64,000 nucleotides of DNA from Vanilla planifolia (lineage: Eukaryota > Streptophyta > Magnoliopsida > Asparagales > Orchidaceae), in assembly GCA_023846275.1 (NCBI GenBank), contig CM043870.1, positions 7,749,527 through 7,813,526 of the forward strand, given 5' to 3'. Shown here in pieces: positions 1 to 12,108 of this stretch. The translations under genes were made by a program, and so were the position numbers. Below the pieces are notes generated by a model. That model made no database searches, was not told the DNA's origin, and saw only the letters and a list, made by a program, of their open reading frames with translations. Numbering within the stretch: the first letter of the stretch is position 1; each line of letters opens with the position of its first letter.

Positions 1-413
1 ACTTCAAAAGACATGAAACTAATCCATGCTTATTCATGCTAAAAACATTTGTATAACTTGTTCTCAAGGCCTATTGGCATGTGAAATATAGTTCTCTTAA
101 TAAGCATGTCATTAGGAATTGTTATCCCATTTGCATGGGATTTTGAAATATGATTTCCTTCATAACATTTTCACGCATTGAGTTATTATGACTCGCTTAA
201 GAGGCTACCAAAGCAGGTTTAGGTTTAGTACTAATGTGGGACTAGGCTTTTGTATAACATGATCCAATTAAGAGGGTTCATGTTACAAGTTAAAGATCAC
301 TTCCATGGATTTAACTAATATTTTCTTGAGAGAATTTCGCCACTTTAGTAATCAGAGTTATGAGGATGGGGTAGTCATTGAGTTGATTTTGACCAAAAAA
401 GATGATTTTGGAT

Positions 414-521
414 AATTGGTCATGTTAAGGTTAATTGAGAAAAAAATTTCTTTGACTTGACTTTGGAAATTGGTCATGTTAAGGTTAATTGAGAAAAAAA
501 TTTCTTTGACTTGACTTTGGA
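414..521. repeat. Perfect 54-bp tandem duplication
   Basis: Two adjacent identical 54-bp units, 414-467 and 468-521, each beginning AATTGGTCATG and ending CTTTGGA. Both have the same seven-A run. With no mismatch, the duplication is either recent or an assembly artefact. Confidence 0.9.
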
Positions 522-1355
522 GGAGGGAAACCTTTTAAGTTTGGGGTTCCAATAGGCAAATTTTTTATGCAAAATATAGAGTTTCTTGGATAATCATACC
601 TTTGATAGTTCAAGTAGGAGTAAGATATGTACTTATCATGGATAAAACCTTTTTAGTTGCCCTTCATGATTGAGGAAGTTTGACACCTTTTTAAAGTTGA
701 TAAGCAAAAGAAGAGATCGTTGAAGCTGGAGACTCAACATAACTCTTGACATATGTGCTTAATGCTGCACTATTGGGGCCAAAGTTGAAAACTAAAAGAA
801 TTTGTCGAGTTTGAATGCTTGACACAAGTACTTGAAAGCAACTATTTGATAGCTTGTTAATCAAGGATTGAACCTCAAGTGCTTGAACTTGAGGATGGAG
901 TCTCTTAAAATAACAAATGGGGTTGTACCATCGGGACTTTAAGAACTTAGAGGTTGGGGAACAAGAAAAGCAACATTGATTCATTTGCTCGAGCACTTGA
1001 GGTTTGGCCACTCTAGTGTGGAAGGTTGAAATTATTGCTTGAGAGTAGCTGTTGAGGCTAGATGCTCTAGGTCAAGAATTTGAGGATGAAAGCTCCACAA
1101 GCAATAGTCAAGGCTAAACCATCAGTGCTTAACCCACAATGGCTTATTGCTTTAGGATACTCTAAACTGAGAATTAGACATAACTTCGAGTTGTAGCATT
1201 GGAGGTTGGTCAATTAGGACTTACGCAATTGAGGCTTGGAAGCAAAGGAAGCTACTCACTTGAGGTTGGTCACACATGATCCAGAATAGACGATTCTCAA
1301 CTCTAAGGCTTGTTGGTTGAGGTTGGATCATTAAGACCAAGTAATCTTAGAATTA

Positions 1356-1640
1356 ACTCAAGAAACAACACTTGAGGTTGCTTGATGCATAAGCAATTGA
1401 GGCCAAATGTTTGGGAGAAGTTGAGGAAGGAAACTTGAGAAACAACACCTGAGGCCCCTCTGCACTAGTAATTGAGGCTAGGTGCTTGAGAATAGTCGAA
1501 GGAAACTTGAGAAAACAGCATTTGAGGCTTCTCAATACAAAGTAGTTGAGGTTGGATGTTCAAGAGCAATCAAGGAAGGAAAGTCAAGAAAACATCAGAT
1601 GAGGTCGGATGCTCAAGGGCCATTGAAGATCTAATTAGCC
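1356..1640. repeat. Imperfect tandem array, 72-77 bp period
   Basis: A motif close to ACTTGAGAAAACAACA followed by TGAGG recurs at 1356, 1433, 1505 and 1582, giving periods of 77, 72 and 77 bp. Read on the minus strand the units produce a repetitive peptide, seen at 1353-1535. This is repeat structure rather than a gene. Looser copies of the TTGAGG word extend upstream to about 690. Confidence 0.7.
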
Positions 1641-2149
1641 TTGTTGAAGGGTGTCTTAGAGCTAACAAGGAAGCATATATTAAGATGCGTGCAACTCTTG
1701 TTACCTAAAAGAAAATTCATGTTAGAGATCTTGCTCATGGAAAAAGTTTCTTTCAGTATTCACAACAATATACAACAATAGAGCTCGACTTCAATTGATG
1801 AGTCACATCGTTGAAGTAGAAATTTTGTAGATTTTGATGAAGGGCCGTCTTTGTTTAAAAATAGAAGAAACTTGTTTGAGAGACTTTTTTAAGCTTGAGG
1901 GTGATGTGCAAGTTCATCTCTCTTGGCCCCTAGTCCATTATCGAAGAAGAGTGGAGAGGACTTTTATAAATTTGTCATCTGTTGTTTAAATAGATGAAAA
2001 AAAAGGGATTGTATGATGGAGGTTTGGAGGCTTGAGAAGGCCAAGCAAAGATGTAGGATCTCTGCTTCTTCTTGATCAAGGAAGAAGAGAAGATCTCTTA
2101 CAAAGAATAGTTTTTTACTACTATTATCATGGTTTAGTTGTTGTGTTAC

Positions 2150-3780
2150 TTTTCACAAATTGCACAAAAAATATTGATGCAAAATTTGGATTCAAGGAGT
2201 TTACCAAAACCTTAACTTGAAAATCTCAAGGAGTGTGATTGCAATAACAAAAGAATAACGGGAGCTTGGTTCTCATTCGTTGAGAAAACCTTAGGAGAGG
2301 AAAGCAAAGTGTAAGAAGCTAGGCTTCTCTTTAGTAGTTTAGTTTTCTCCTCCCTTAGACTAGTTTCTTGATAGTTTTAGGAGAAGGTTGGCACTAGTCA
2401 TCTTGTTAGCAAGGGTATGTGCATGGGAGTAATTTAATTGGAGGTTGGTGCCTGTTCATCTCCTTAACAAGTGTGTATGCATGAGAGTAATTTAATTGGA
2501 GATGGTTGACCTAGTTCGGGACCTAGACTAGGGTGCATGTATGAGAAAAAGAGTTATATTACTCCAATAATGCATGTCTATGTGACTCTAATAGTGATGT
2601 TCATGATGTCAACAAGGGTGCATGCATGAGAAAAAGAGTTATGTTACTCCAATGATGCATGTTTATAAGGATCTAATAGTGATGTTGTTCCAATTATACT
2701 CATACTTGAGTCGTTTTGATAGTAATCTTGCTCTAATTATGCTCTTGTTTATATAAGATTGGTAACATCATTGCTTCAATAGTGATTAGAACCTTAGAAT
2801 AGGTGCCTACGAAGGAGGTTTATGAATAGCAATGTTTGGGCCTTGACTTTATTGACTTAAAATTCAAACGTAGAGCCTTGGGGGTTAGTCTTGAGTCCAA
2901 TTCCTTATTTTTGTCTCTTGAGACGCAATCTTAAGGCCAGCCCCTCAAGACCTCTTGCTTGAGTGTTTAGTCACTCGAGTCAAGGTCTTGTCATTTGAGT
3001 TAAAGAATATCATCTTATTCTATGCTAATGCATCAATTTTAACATGGTTGTTCATAACTCTCTTTCATAGATACTCATTCCAAGTTCTCATCCGTTATTT
3101 TAGTAATGACTTTAATCACTCATGTGAATGTTAGCATAATTGGAGCAACATCATAATTGGAGTAATTTTATCATTGGGGCCACTTGAGCATGTATTATTA
3201 GACTAACATTATTGCTCTCTTATATGTGCATCTTTATTGAGGAGATGAACTAAATAAATTACTCTCATGTGTGCACCTTTGTGAAGGAGATAAATTGGCA
3301 CCAACCTTAGCATGCATGGGCATAATTGGCACAACATCACTAGTAGAGATGTGTATGCATGAGCATATAATTGGAGTCACATTACTATTATAGTCATATG
3401 GACATATATTATTGGACTAATGCCATTGTCTTTCCCATACATGCAACATTGTCAAGGAGATGAATTAAATAAATTACTTTCATGTGTGTGCTATTTGCCA
3501 ATTAAAATATTCTTATGCATATTGTTGTGGAGATGTATTGGTGCCAACTTTGGATATTAAAGGACTGATTGAAGATTGATCAAAGTGGGGAAATCATTTA
3601 CTCATGAGAAGCTTAACTTGCATTTTGTTTTTCTCTCTTTACTTAGTTTTCTTTGACTTGTGAAGACCAAGCTCCCTTATTTTCTTACTATTATGTGTAC
3701 ACTTCTTAAGATTCGCAAATTTAGTTTTTGTTAAATCCTTAAATCAAAATTGTGCATAATGCATTCTTTGTTAGATGTTT
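2150..3780. repeat. Large imperfect inverted repeat (foldback)
   Basis: The left arm (about 2150-2700) reads on the opposite strand as the right arm (about 3130-3780). Matching blocks in mirror order include 2262-2340 with about 3605-3690 (GAGAAGC...CCAAGCTCCC), 2425-2500 with about 3240-3310 (AAATTACTCTCATG...GGCACCAACCT), and 2525-2600 with about 3370-3450. Short tandem copies occur inside the arms, for example GTGCATGYATGAGAAAAAGAG near 2530 and 2616. By eye the arms are roughly 70-80% similar. This could be a foldback or MULE-like transposon, or two opposed copies of one repeat. No transposase frame was found. Confidence 0.65.
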
Positions 3781-6357
3781 CATCTTATGAATTTTCTTGT
3801 ATGGATTTTTGAGTTACGTATTTTGTTGTTTGATTCTTGTTTTGAAAATCCTAATATTGTTGGGATGATTATCATTCGTGGCTCAAATTGGTATCAATAT
3901 ATTAGTATAGGAATACCAATCAAGTCCAAAGTTCAACCCAATGAGTAAGGGCTAATTAGCGTATTAAGACTATATTGTTGCCTATATGTGTACCCACTAA
4001 TTTTCTTGATGCAAGTCTTATGCATGTCAAATCTTTGCCTTTCCAACAAAGCTTTAAGCAAGAGTGATGTTGTACTTATGTTTTTGATATGGATTGTAAG
4101 AGAATAATCTATGTGGTTGAAATTTGAACCATTGAATTGATGAATGAACAATCTTCAACCCAAAATTTTAAGTCAATGGCTAAGGAACTCATTAATATAT
4201 TAGAGATACATTGTATCATTTCAAACCTAATGTGTGGCAATGATCAAACCTTTTTCTTTTCAAATAATTTGATGTATCTAATTTCATATGAATGCAAGAA
4301 TGATTTTGATAATGTTATGTTGACCACAATGTTCAAACTAAGTCATTTTTTGGGAATCTTTCACAATACAATATTTGTTAAATACAAACTTTTTAAGGGT
4401 GACAAAAATATCAAAACTCATTGTTGCTTGACATTTGACTTACATAAGTGTTGATTCAAGTACATGCAACCTAAGTCATGTGCCCAAACATGGCTATTAT
4501 TTTTTAATTTGACTTCAAACTTGGGTTACATTGCGTAGAAATTACTTGGGGCCTTTAAAAACTGTATGTTCTTTACATTGTGCTTATAATTTGTTGTATT
4601 TTTTAAAGAGGTAGGTGTGGACCGCCGATGTCCTATGAAACTTTTGTTTTCTTCTTGTAGACATTATTATCTCTATCGTCTTAATGATATTTTTAAGTAT
4701 TGGTTGGTGGTTGGTGCTCTTATTAAAGCTCATAAGATTAGGTGCTCAATGCCATGCTCTAAAATATGCACAACTCAAAATAAGTTTGAGTTGGATACTC
4801 TTCTAAAATTTTTTTAGTTAGCTTATTTGAACTAAACTCTAACCAGTGATAAAGTTTTTTATGTGCAAGCCTCTAAATAGGGTAAAGGGAAGGAAATGTA
4901 TAATCAATGCATGCAAACAAGACAAAAGAGAGTATTTTGATTAAATCAACTATTGACATATGAGCCGTAAATATAAAATTATCCCCAAAGAAGCAAAACA
5001 ATCAGGTTTTTTGTTGCAACAATCTAATTGGATAAGGCAGTTGCTCCCAAGGAATAAAGCTGAATTGATCTAGAGGGCTTAGATGGAACATATCCATGAA
5101 TAGGTGGTACTAAAGTGTAGAGATATCAAGACAAAATCAACATAGCAAGGTAGGTATGAGCTGGGCAGCCAATCGAAGCTCTAAAATTAAGGGTGGCTCT
5201 TGTTGTGGTGGGTGGTCTAATCCCTTGTTGCAATGAAATCCACAATGTTGAAACACATGTGTACCTTATGCTTTGCATCTTCTACCTCAAATTTAAGAAT
5301 ATGTTTATTTTCTAGACAAAAGAAAATTAAAATTAAGAGAAATATTTTTCATAAAAATAGAACTTGTATTCAAAAATAAAGAAACATAGGAGCATGTTCA
5401 TCAAATTTTTGATAAACTTTTGGATTAATGTGTAGTTATGCTAAGTTTATATGGTACAACATCAAACTTAAATTCAGGAGCATGGTAGATTGAGAAAAAT
5501 TAAGAGGGCAATTGACAGGTAAAGCCGTGAAAGAAAACTTCGGAGAAAAAAGGAAGAAGGAATATAGAGAGGGAGAGAGAGCAAGGGATAGTGAGAGTTT
5601 TCCTTTTTCCCTGTATTTCGTCATGCACCTTTGTGCTTATTTTGTCACCAATTGTTGTCATTGTCTCTACATATAATGTAGCTTCTCTTTGCATGACCAC
5701 TATCATTATCGCGAGCTTATTTTTAATCGAGGAGCTTGCATCCAATTGCAACCATAGACAGGGTGATGTTGATCACCACTACCTTCTCAACAAATGCAAC
5801 TAGTGCTTCCACTATAACATTTTTGGTGTTATAACCTAAGTCAGAGTTTCAAGGAGCCACCATCTGTTTATGAGATGCGAGTATAATTTAGGTTTATTGG
5901 AATTGATTAATTATACAAAAAGAGTGCCCTTCTTGGTGCAAATGGTTAAAATCGGTTGTAACCCCGTTCCTGCATCATAAAAACAAACAAATATTAGGAA
6001 ATTGATCTTTTATGAGCACAATTTTCTTTTCTTAGCGCCAATCAATGTGCTCATACCTTGAGAGTGCCAACCATCCTTTAAAAGAGTATCCTTATTGATG
6101 AAAAAGGAAGTTGATTGTGTTTGAGCTCATATTTCACAAAGTGATTACCCATTGAACCAATCTATCCCCTTGACAAAACCGTCCAGAACTTGTCCTTGGC
6201 CCCATTGGTTCGAGGGATGTTCACCCCCTGCATAGTTATGAAAATATGTACAGAATACGAGAAAAGTCTCTTAAAAAGAAAAGGAAGATTAATATCTGTT
6301 GGATATTGTTGTTTCTGCCTATTAATATTTGTTTTAACGGCCAAGTTATATTTGCAG

Positions 6358-7328
6358 TTTACTCCAAAGAAGGTTGGAACTCACAAGAGGAAGGAAATAG
6401 TTTTTATTTCTCCCACTGGTGAGGAGATAAGAAACAAGACGCAGTTGGGCCAATACCTTCGGTCTCATCCTGGAGGTCCCTCTTCTTCTGAATTCAATTG
6501 GGGATATGGTATTCCCTCTCTTTCTCGCTCATTCGCTCTCCCTCTGTTTCTCTCATGGCGTGTTCTTGACAACTTTGCTTGGCCTGTGAAACAGTTGGTA
6601 CTCCAAGGCGCTCTGCCAGAATTAGCCAAAAGGCTACGGAGGCTCCAGAGAACGAACGTCCAAGAAAGAGACAAAGGACTTCAAGCTCAAAGAAAGGAAA
6701 TAAAAAGAAGGATGATCCGGACTCTGAAGAACAGGATGTGCAGGCACAAGAAACTGAGAAGATAGATGCAAAAGCATCAGAGATCATAGCTGATGCAGAT
6801 TTGGAAGGCTCCAAGGATGCTTCAGTACAACGCGAAGCTGCTGCTGCTAAACCCGATATCACCGAAAGCAATGCAGAGCTGGATTCAATGACAAAGCCAA
6901 CTGATGAGGAAGCGAACCGGAAAAACACAGATATCACAGAAAGTAACGCAGAGCTGGATTCAATAACAAAACCCACAGATGATGAAGAAGCTAATACAGA
7001 TAAAGTTTCAGATTCAGTAAAACACGAGGCTGCTGCTGCTAGAACAGATATCACAGAAAGCAATGCACAATTGGATTCAATAACAAAGCCCACTGATGTT
7101 GAGGAAGCTAATCAGAAGGATACAGATAAAGATTCAGCTGATATCCTGGTTGAAAGTCATGGCAAAGAGGAAGAAAATTCTGAACCAAAAGAGTCAAGTA
7201 AAGATACACCCATCCCTACCTTGCAAAAAGCAATCAAAGATGAAAATGCAACAAAAACGGGAGCTGAAGCTGAAGTGCCATATGAGCAGAAGCCTTCTTC
7301 TCCACAAGTTTTTCCTTCTGAGCCATGA
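6358..7328 (+). CDS. MBD: Methyl-CpG-binding domain protein, MBD10/11-like (3' exons)
   Basis: Two exons: 6358-6508, an 86-bp GT-AG intron, then 6595-7328 with stop TGA. The first encodes most of a plant [39 protein letters not shown], then the PGGP...FNWG end. The second opens with the family hallmark TPRRSARIS and a basic RPRKRQR stretch that looks like a nuclear signal. The remainder is acidic and low in complexity, with three copies of a 22-23 residue unit. Plant MBD10/11-type proteins are nuclear chromatin proteins; whether this one binds methylated CpG cannot be read from the sequence. The exon for the start of the fold (the usual PxGWKK segment, which would end in phase 0) was not found in the 6.3 kb upstream, so this is a 5'-partial model. 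The gene converges on the mutase gene. A truncated copy is possible, but both exons are intact. Confidence 0.88.
6852..7112 (+). repeat. Three in-frame copies of a 66-69 bp coding repeat in the MBD gene
   Basis: Copies at 6852-6917 (66 bp), 6927-6995 (69 bp) and 7044-7112 (69 bp) encode [17 protein letters not shown] followed by EEAN, with few substitutions. The first and third copies are each preceded by a related SV(Q/K)(R/H)EAAAA segment, so the larger ancestral unit was probably about 35 codons. The repeats lie in the disordered acidic tail and keep the reading frame. Confidence 0.92.
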
Positions 7329-7610
7329 AGAGCTGCTGAATAAGCTCCTGGCTTCCACGATTTGCACTGTGAGTAAAGCTCAGCCAAATGCATTCAATTA
7401 GTATTACCTCTTCCTCTTCCATCTTAGCCTTTAATCTTAAACGCACACTGAATTCTCCTTGTTGCATTCTAACACTGTACTCACTGCTTTTATTTCATCG
7501 AGTCCGTAGCTTGCTATCGCCTTGGCGTAGGATAACTTGTGGTGACGCAGACTTTAGTTGTCTTGCTATTGTCACTGATGCAGCTTATGTAGTGTTCTCA
7601 CTTGGTGCTA

Positions 7611-7616
7611 AATAAA
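7611..7616 (+). terminator. Candidate polyadenylation signal of the MBD gene
   Basis: A canonical AATAAA lies 283 bp after the MBD stop codon. It is the best plus-strand candidate for 3' end formation before the convergent gene. Identified by motif only. Confidence 0.5.
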
Positions 7617-8483
7617 GCTTGATGACTGATACCCACTTGGAAGCCTTTCGCTTTTCCCGGGTTTATGTTAATTCAAAGTTTGTGTTTTACTGCAAGGCAG
7701 GTTTAGGTTGTTCATAGTGCTATTTGGGTATTCTTTTCTTCTTACTCGAGTTATGATGCTAAAGAAAAAAAAATAAGAGGGGTTTGCACCCTCTACGAAT
7801 GCATAATGGTACAGGAAAGTCTCTCTTCCCTCAAACCTTTGTTAAAAGAGAGAGGATGGTTTAGAAAGCATAAAGAGTTTTATTCATTTAAAAAGGCTTT
7901 AAAAAATTTCTTTTTTAAATTTAATTTTAATAAATATTTTTATCAAATTGTTATTTGTGTTAACTTTAAATAATTTTTTAAAAATTGTCTTTTATCACTG
8001 TAAAAAAAAGATGATAAAAAAGGTACGTACAATATGATCTTCTGTCATAACGTTTGTTCAGACAACTAAAAGCTGTGATATACCTATCTGAAGACAGAAA
8101 GTTTCATCTCTACTGTACAATGTCCTGAATAGTAGAGGGAAAAAAGATCAGCCACGAAAAGAATAAATATAAAGAAGATTAAAATGATGAAACAATAAAC
8201 AAAACCTTATTCGTAAATGCAGTATTAGATATTCAATGAAGAAAAGCAGCATTACAAACCCCTTCATGCATTCCCATGTCAATCCATGGAAGATATGATG
8301 AACCACGGCTAATTGAATTACACTGGAATTTACCTGCTTATTCATAGCAAACCATACTGAATTCTTCTAACAACAGAAGTAAAGATTCAAACCCATCAAT
8401 TAAAATTATATAGGCTCGAGCAAATTACAGGAAAGCACAAACATATAAAACCCTTCTAACTCTCATTTGATCAAGAACAAGAA
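7617..8483. other. Convergent intergenic region
   Basis: AT-rich DNA between the tail-to-tail MBD and mutase genes. It should contain both 3' UTR ends. I see no further gene and no strong AATAAA on the minus strand for the mutase transcript. Confidence 0.5.
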
Positions 8484-11400
8484 CTACTCATTCTTCAGCT
8501 TTATGAACTTCTTTATAATCCCCATCATCTCACTCCCAGGAAACCGTCCAAGGCATCCTCCTGCTGCTGCAATCTCATTGAACTCGCTTACAGAATCACC
8601 AGCAAAGGCATTTTTAAATATCTCACCACTCTTCTCCGGCATGGTAATGCCATCGCAGATGTCTTCACCAGCCACCACGGATGGCAGAGTAAAAGTATCA
8701 AGTGGGGTGCACATCACAGTAGATTCACCCCTAGCACCAACAAAATCTCTTATCTTGCACAGAGCAAATGGTACAGATTCAAAGCTGTGATCACCATATT
8801 CCACAGGAGTTGAGTGATCTCCAGTGACGCATACATAGTATTCAAATTTCCCGTACTTCTCTGCCTGCCAGAGAAGCTTTATCAACTGGGCGATTGCTCG
8901 GTCTACAGCTTCTAAAGCTCGGACTTTCAATGTGCTTGCCTTATCATGACCCGCATCGTCGACCGCCTGCAGCATTGAAGAAAACTTTGAAAAATTCAAC
9001 CGCAATTCAGAAATATTGAAGTTATATGCATTACTTTGATATGAAGGAAACCAAAATCATAGCCATCTGCAGGTCCTGGTTTATGTGCATCCTGTCCAGG
9101 TACAAAAACAGAAGGGCAAGGTTGTAATGGTGCAGAAAGGGCTTTGGCTATTGCTGTTGCTTTGGATGTTAGCAACGTTCGGTAATCTCCAGTTGCTCCT
9201 GGGGCTTCAAGGATGTCAATGCCGAGTGAAAGACCCAATCCTGCTATGATTTTAGTGGGAGCTACCATACATGGCAGCAAACCATGCTTTTTTTCAAATG
9301 GATTCACCTGAAAGGCACAAGAAAAAGGCAAACTAGTTAAACATTCTGCACGAAAAGACAGCAAATTTAAGAACAATAGACTCATCAAAGGTATAACCAC
9401 ATGATTAAAATGCAGGCACAAGGCTTTCATACCATATTATCAGGGGATACTAGACATATTAGATGCAAGCAGGACAAACCAAGCTAAGAAGCTAACAAAT
9501 ATTAATGCCTGGTACATGGGCTTCGGAAATATTGCAGAAATTTTGATAAGACCAAAGCTGAGAACTGTTTATTGCACAACTACCATGAAATGTTCAAACA
9601 AGATGCAGTAATCAAATGATGTTGTAACAAAATTACCTCGATGCGGATACCACAACCTCTCAAAAGCACCACATTTGCTATGTTCTTACCCTCTGCTGCT
9701 CGCTTTACATTTATAGGATGAGGAGATAGAATTCGGCTTATCTCCCTAGAAAGCTCATTTACAACAGCTGCTGTGTGTTTGGCTTCCGCTGTATCATCAA
9801 GTGCCTCAGCTTTAAGAAGCAAGCGATTATCTTTCAAGGGGTCAGTTCCAGATATGTTTCCACTCAACTTAGGGCCCTTTATGACCACACCACATCTGTG
9901 TTCAGTTGCATATCTATGGGAGAATTTACAATTAGCATCAATATGGAAGATAGCAATGCCCAAAAATTGGTCATTGCATATGCACATTCACATCTATGAG
10001 CAATAAACATTAAAAAGTGATTCAATAAGTTAAGTGCAATGTAACTCGCTGCAAAAAGAAAAAAAGAAAAAAAATCAAAGAAGTCTATTCTTTGTCATGT
10101 ATTTTCCATGTAAATTGAAGAACATTCCACTTCTCACCAAACAAATCCAGAATGAGTATGCTTTTCCTTAAACATGTAGTAATTTTCTTGCACAGGAAAA
10201 AAAGGGGTCTCATGGTACCCATTTTTAACATCCAAGTAAACGGAACCCTTAAGCATCAGGCACAACAATTTAAGCATAGACATAATTCCTTGCAGGCTAG
10301 TTAAAAACAAAGGTTACCTAACCCTTACTTCATACTCTGGATAGGATGGAAGCTTCATTCCATCCAATGCTGCAGACAGAATTGGACCCTCTTCCTCAAA
10401 ATGCCGATCAGCCCTCCTACTTGTAACAACTCCAGTATTCTCATCAATAGTTGCAAAATTGGACTGAAACGATGCAGGTTACCATGTGTTATAAAGTTGA
10501 ATTCTGAATTTAAAGCAAATAGTCAACTTAATAGCATAAAGGCAATCCAAAAGAACAAATTAATCTGCTTTTATTAAAAATCTCAACAAGGCCCCCGAAA
10601 AGAAAACAGATTGGTCCTATACTAAGTATCGAGCTCAAACTGGCTTCTCATCATAAATGAGCAAAATAAAAGCATGCCAAAATAACAATATTAACAATTA
10701 TTTCAGTCTAACTGTTTTATGAATGTCCACTTCCAAGTGTATTGTTTCTTTATAGTAGATTCAGATATAACCATTCCAGTCATAATTAAACCTGAGATTA
10801 ATCATGCAATGGTACTGACGTGAATGAACATGCTTAGAATTTTGGTTATTGTCCATTTCCGAGTTGAAATTTTGTTATAAACATGGATTCATTTGAAAAA
10901 TCTAAATCCTAAGAGAAATCTTTTACCACTGCCAAGGAGAACTGTTTTTGCCATACATGATAGAGCATTTTATATGAACAAATGCAATTAGTGAAACCTT
11001 GAAAACCAGCCGTTGGTTCCTATAAAGTTTCTGTTCATGGCTTAAAACTCCTACATTCCACCAAGAAATTCTTGAACCCCTCTATGCAAAAAGACAATAA
11101 TCTTAGTGAAACTATGGTTCCATTTTTGCTATCTGGAAAGAAGGGACAGTATTTATAGTAATAACCAAGAACTAAGTCAGTTAGCCCGAATCAGATGCAC
11201 AATAAAAACAAGGATTTGAGATATCAATATCAATTGAAATGCATATCGATGTGTTACTAGGTCTAGCAGCATGCATATGTTTTAGAATGTTAGTAAATAA
11301 ACAGTTTAGATTGTCTTTTACATATGAAAAATTTGCAAATCAACAAAAGTGCATCTTACTGGCTTCCTTAATCTAGAATACATCTGGATTTGGGATAAAA

Positions 11401-12099
11401 CACAAGAACGATTATAAGAACATAAAGTGCTGCATATGCCTTAAATGGAACTTCAACAAAGTCAATTTAACTAAAGGCACATCAGAATCAGTAGAAAATG
11501 TTGGCTCTATAACTTATACATCAAACCATTGAAGGAAAGAACTAATTAAGAAACAAGGTGATTATTGGTTATCTATTGGCAGCAGATTATACAAGAATAC
11601 AGCAGAAACTGTTGCACCAACAAATTTAAAGTATCATAAGCAGCAGAGTTACAAGAAATGCAGCATCCTTAAAAATGATAAGATAGTATATAAAGTTTAT
11701 TTAAATAGACTCCTAAACATTAGTCTGAAACAAACATGACAGATAAATGCCGTGGCAGGAAGTTCTTACTCAAAGAAAAACATGCCTAACCTTGAAAGCA
11801 ATGTCACCCGGGGACATGGCCAATCCAGCACCCATTGACTCAAAAGCACCTCGACCTCTGTAATAGATTCGTGGATCATAACCCAACAATGAAAGGTGGG
11901 CAGTGTCACTCCCACAAGCCAAACCAGGTTCAACAGGATCCATAAGCCCGTTTACTCCAGCAGAAGCAATTGCATCCAAAGTAGGGATGTTGGCTATTTG
12001 CAAAGGGGTTTGGTAATGAAACCTTGGCAAAGATACATCACCTATCCCATCAATCAACACAAATGCTACTCTTCTGTTGATGTTCTTTTGGGTATCCAT
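8484..12099 (-). CDS. Archaeal-type 2,3-bisphosphoglycerate-independent phosphoglycerate mutase-like metalloenzyme
   Basis: A complete five-exon gene: 12099-11791, 10463-10318, 9913-9637, 9307-9035 and 8966-8484. The joined frame gives 495 residues, the usual plant length. It belongs to the alkaline-phosphatase/apgM superfamily, whose archaeal members interconvert 3- and 2-phosphoglycerate. Visible metal or catalytic motifs are LIDGIGD (Asp17), CGSDTAHLSLLGYD (candidate nucleophile Ser64), VDDAGHDK (338-344, split from the previous exon at HIK) and TGDHSTP (383-389). Other family blocks are RGRGAFESMGAGLAMSPGDI, YATEHRCGVV, GPKLSGNISGTDPLKDNR, PTKIIAGLG and GCLGRFPG. The start ATG at 12099-12097 fits family alignments and lies a few bases after an acceptor, implying a 5' UTR intron. 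No transit peptide is evident, so the cytosol is likely. The activity of plant homologues is inferred from the family. Confidence 0.95.
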
Positions 12100-12108
12100 A
12101 AATGCTAC

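Larger units (their letters stand above)
1..6357. other. Repeat-rich region without a recognisable gene
   Basis: No exon could be supported here. Open frames such as 4137-4454 (+, 105 codons) and 691-1011 (-) match no family I know and have no convincing splice context. The sequence is AT-rich and carries local duplications: a perfect 54-bp tandem pair, a 72-77 bp imperfect tandem array and a large inverted repeat, each listed separately. The first exon of the downstream MBD gene, which should encode the start of the MBD fold, was looked for and not found. Much of this stretch could therefore be the first intron of that gene. Confidence 0.5.

Noticed and set aside
1353..1535. Repetitive 60-codon minus-strand frame
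   Set aside because: It is produced by the 72-77 bp tandem array and has no gene context.
4137..4817. Plus-strand frames of 105 and 66 codons
   Set aside because: They match no gene or transposase I recognise and are interrupted between the two. Possibly old repeat sequence, but unsupported.
5915..5965. Possible tRNA-derived SINE (box A-like TGGTGCAAATGG)
   Set aside because: There is no convincing box B at the expected distance and no tRNA cloverleaf or tail.
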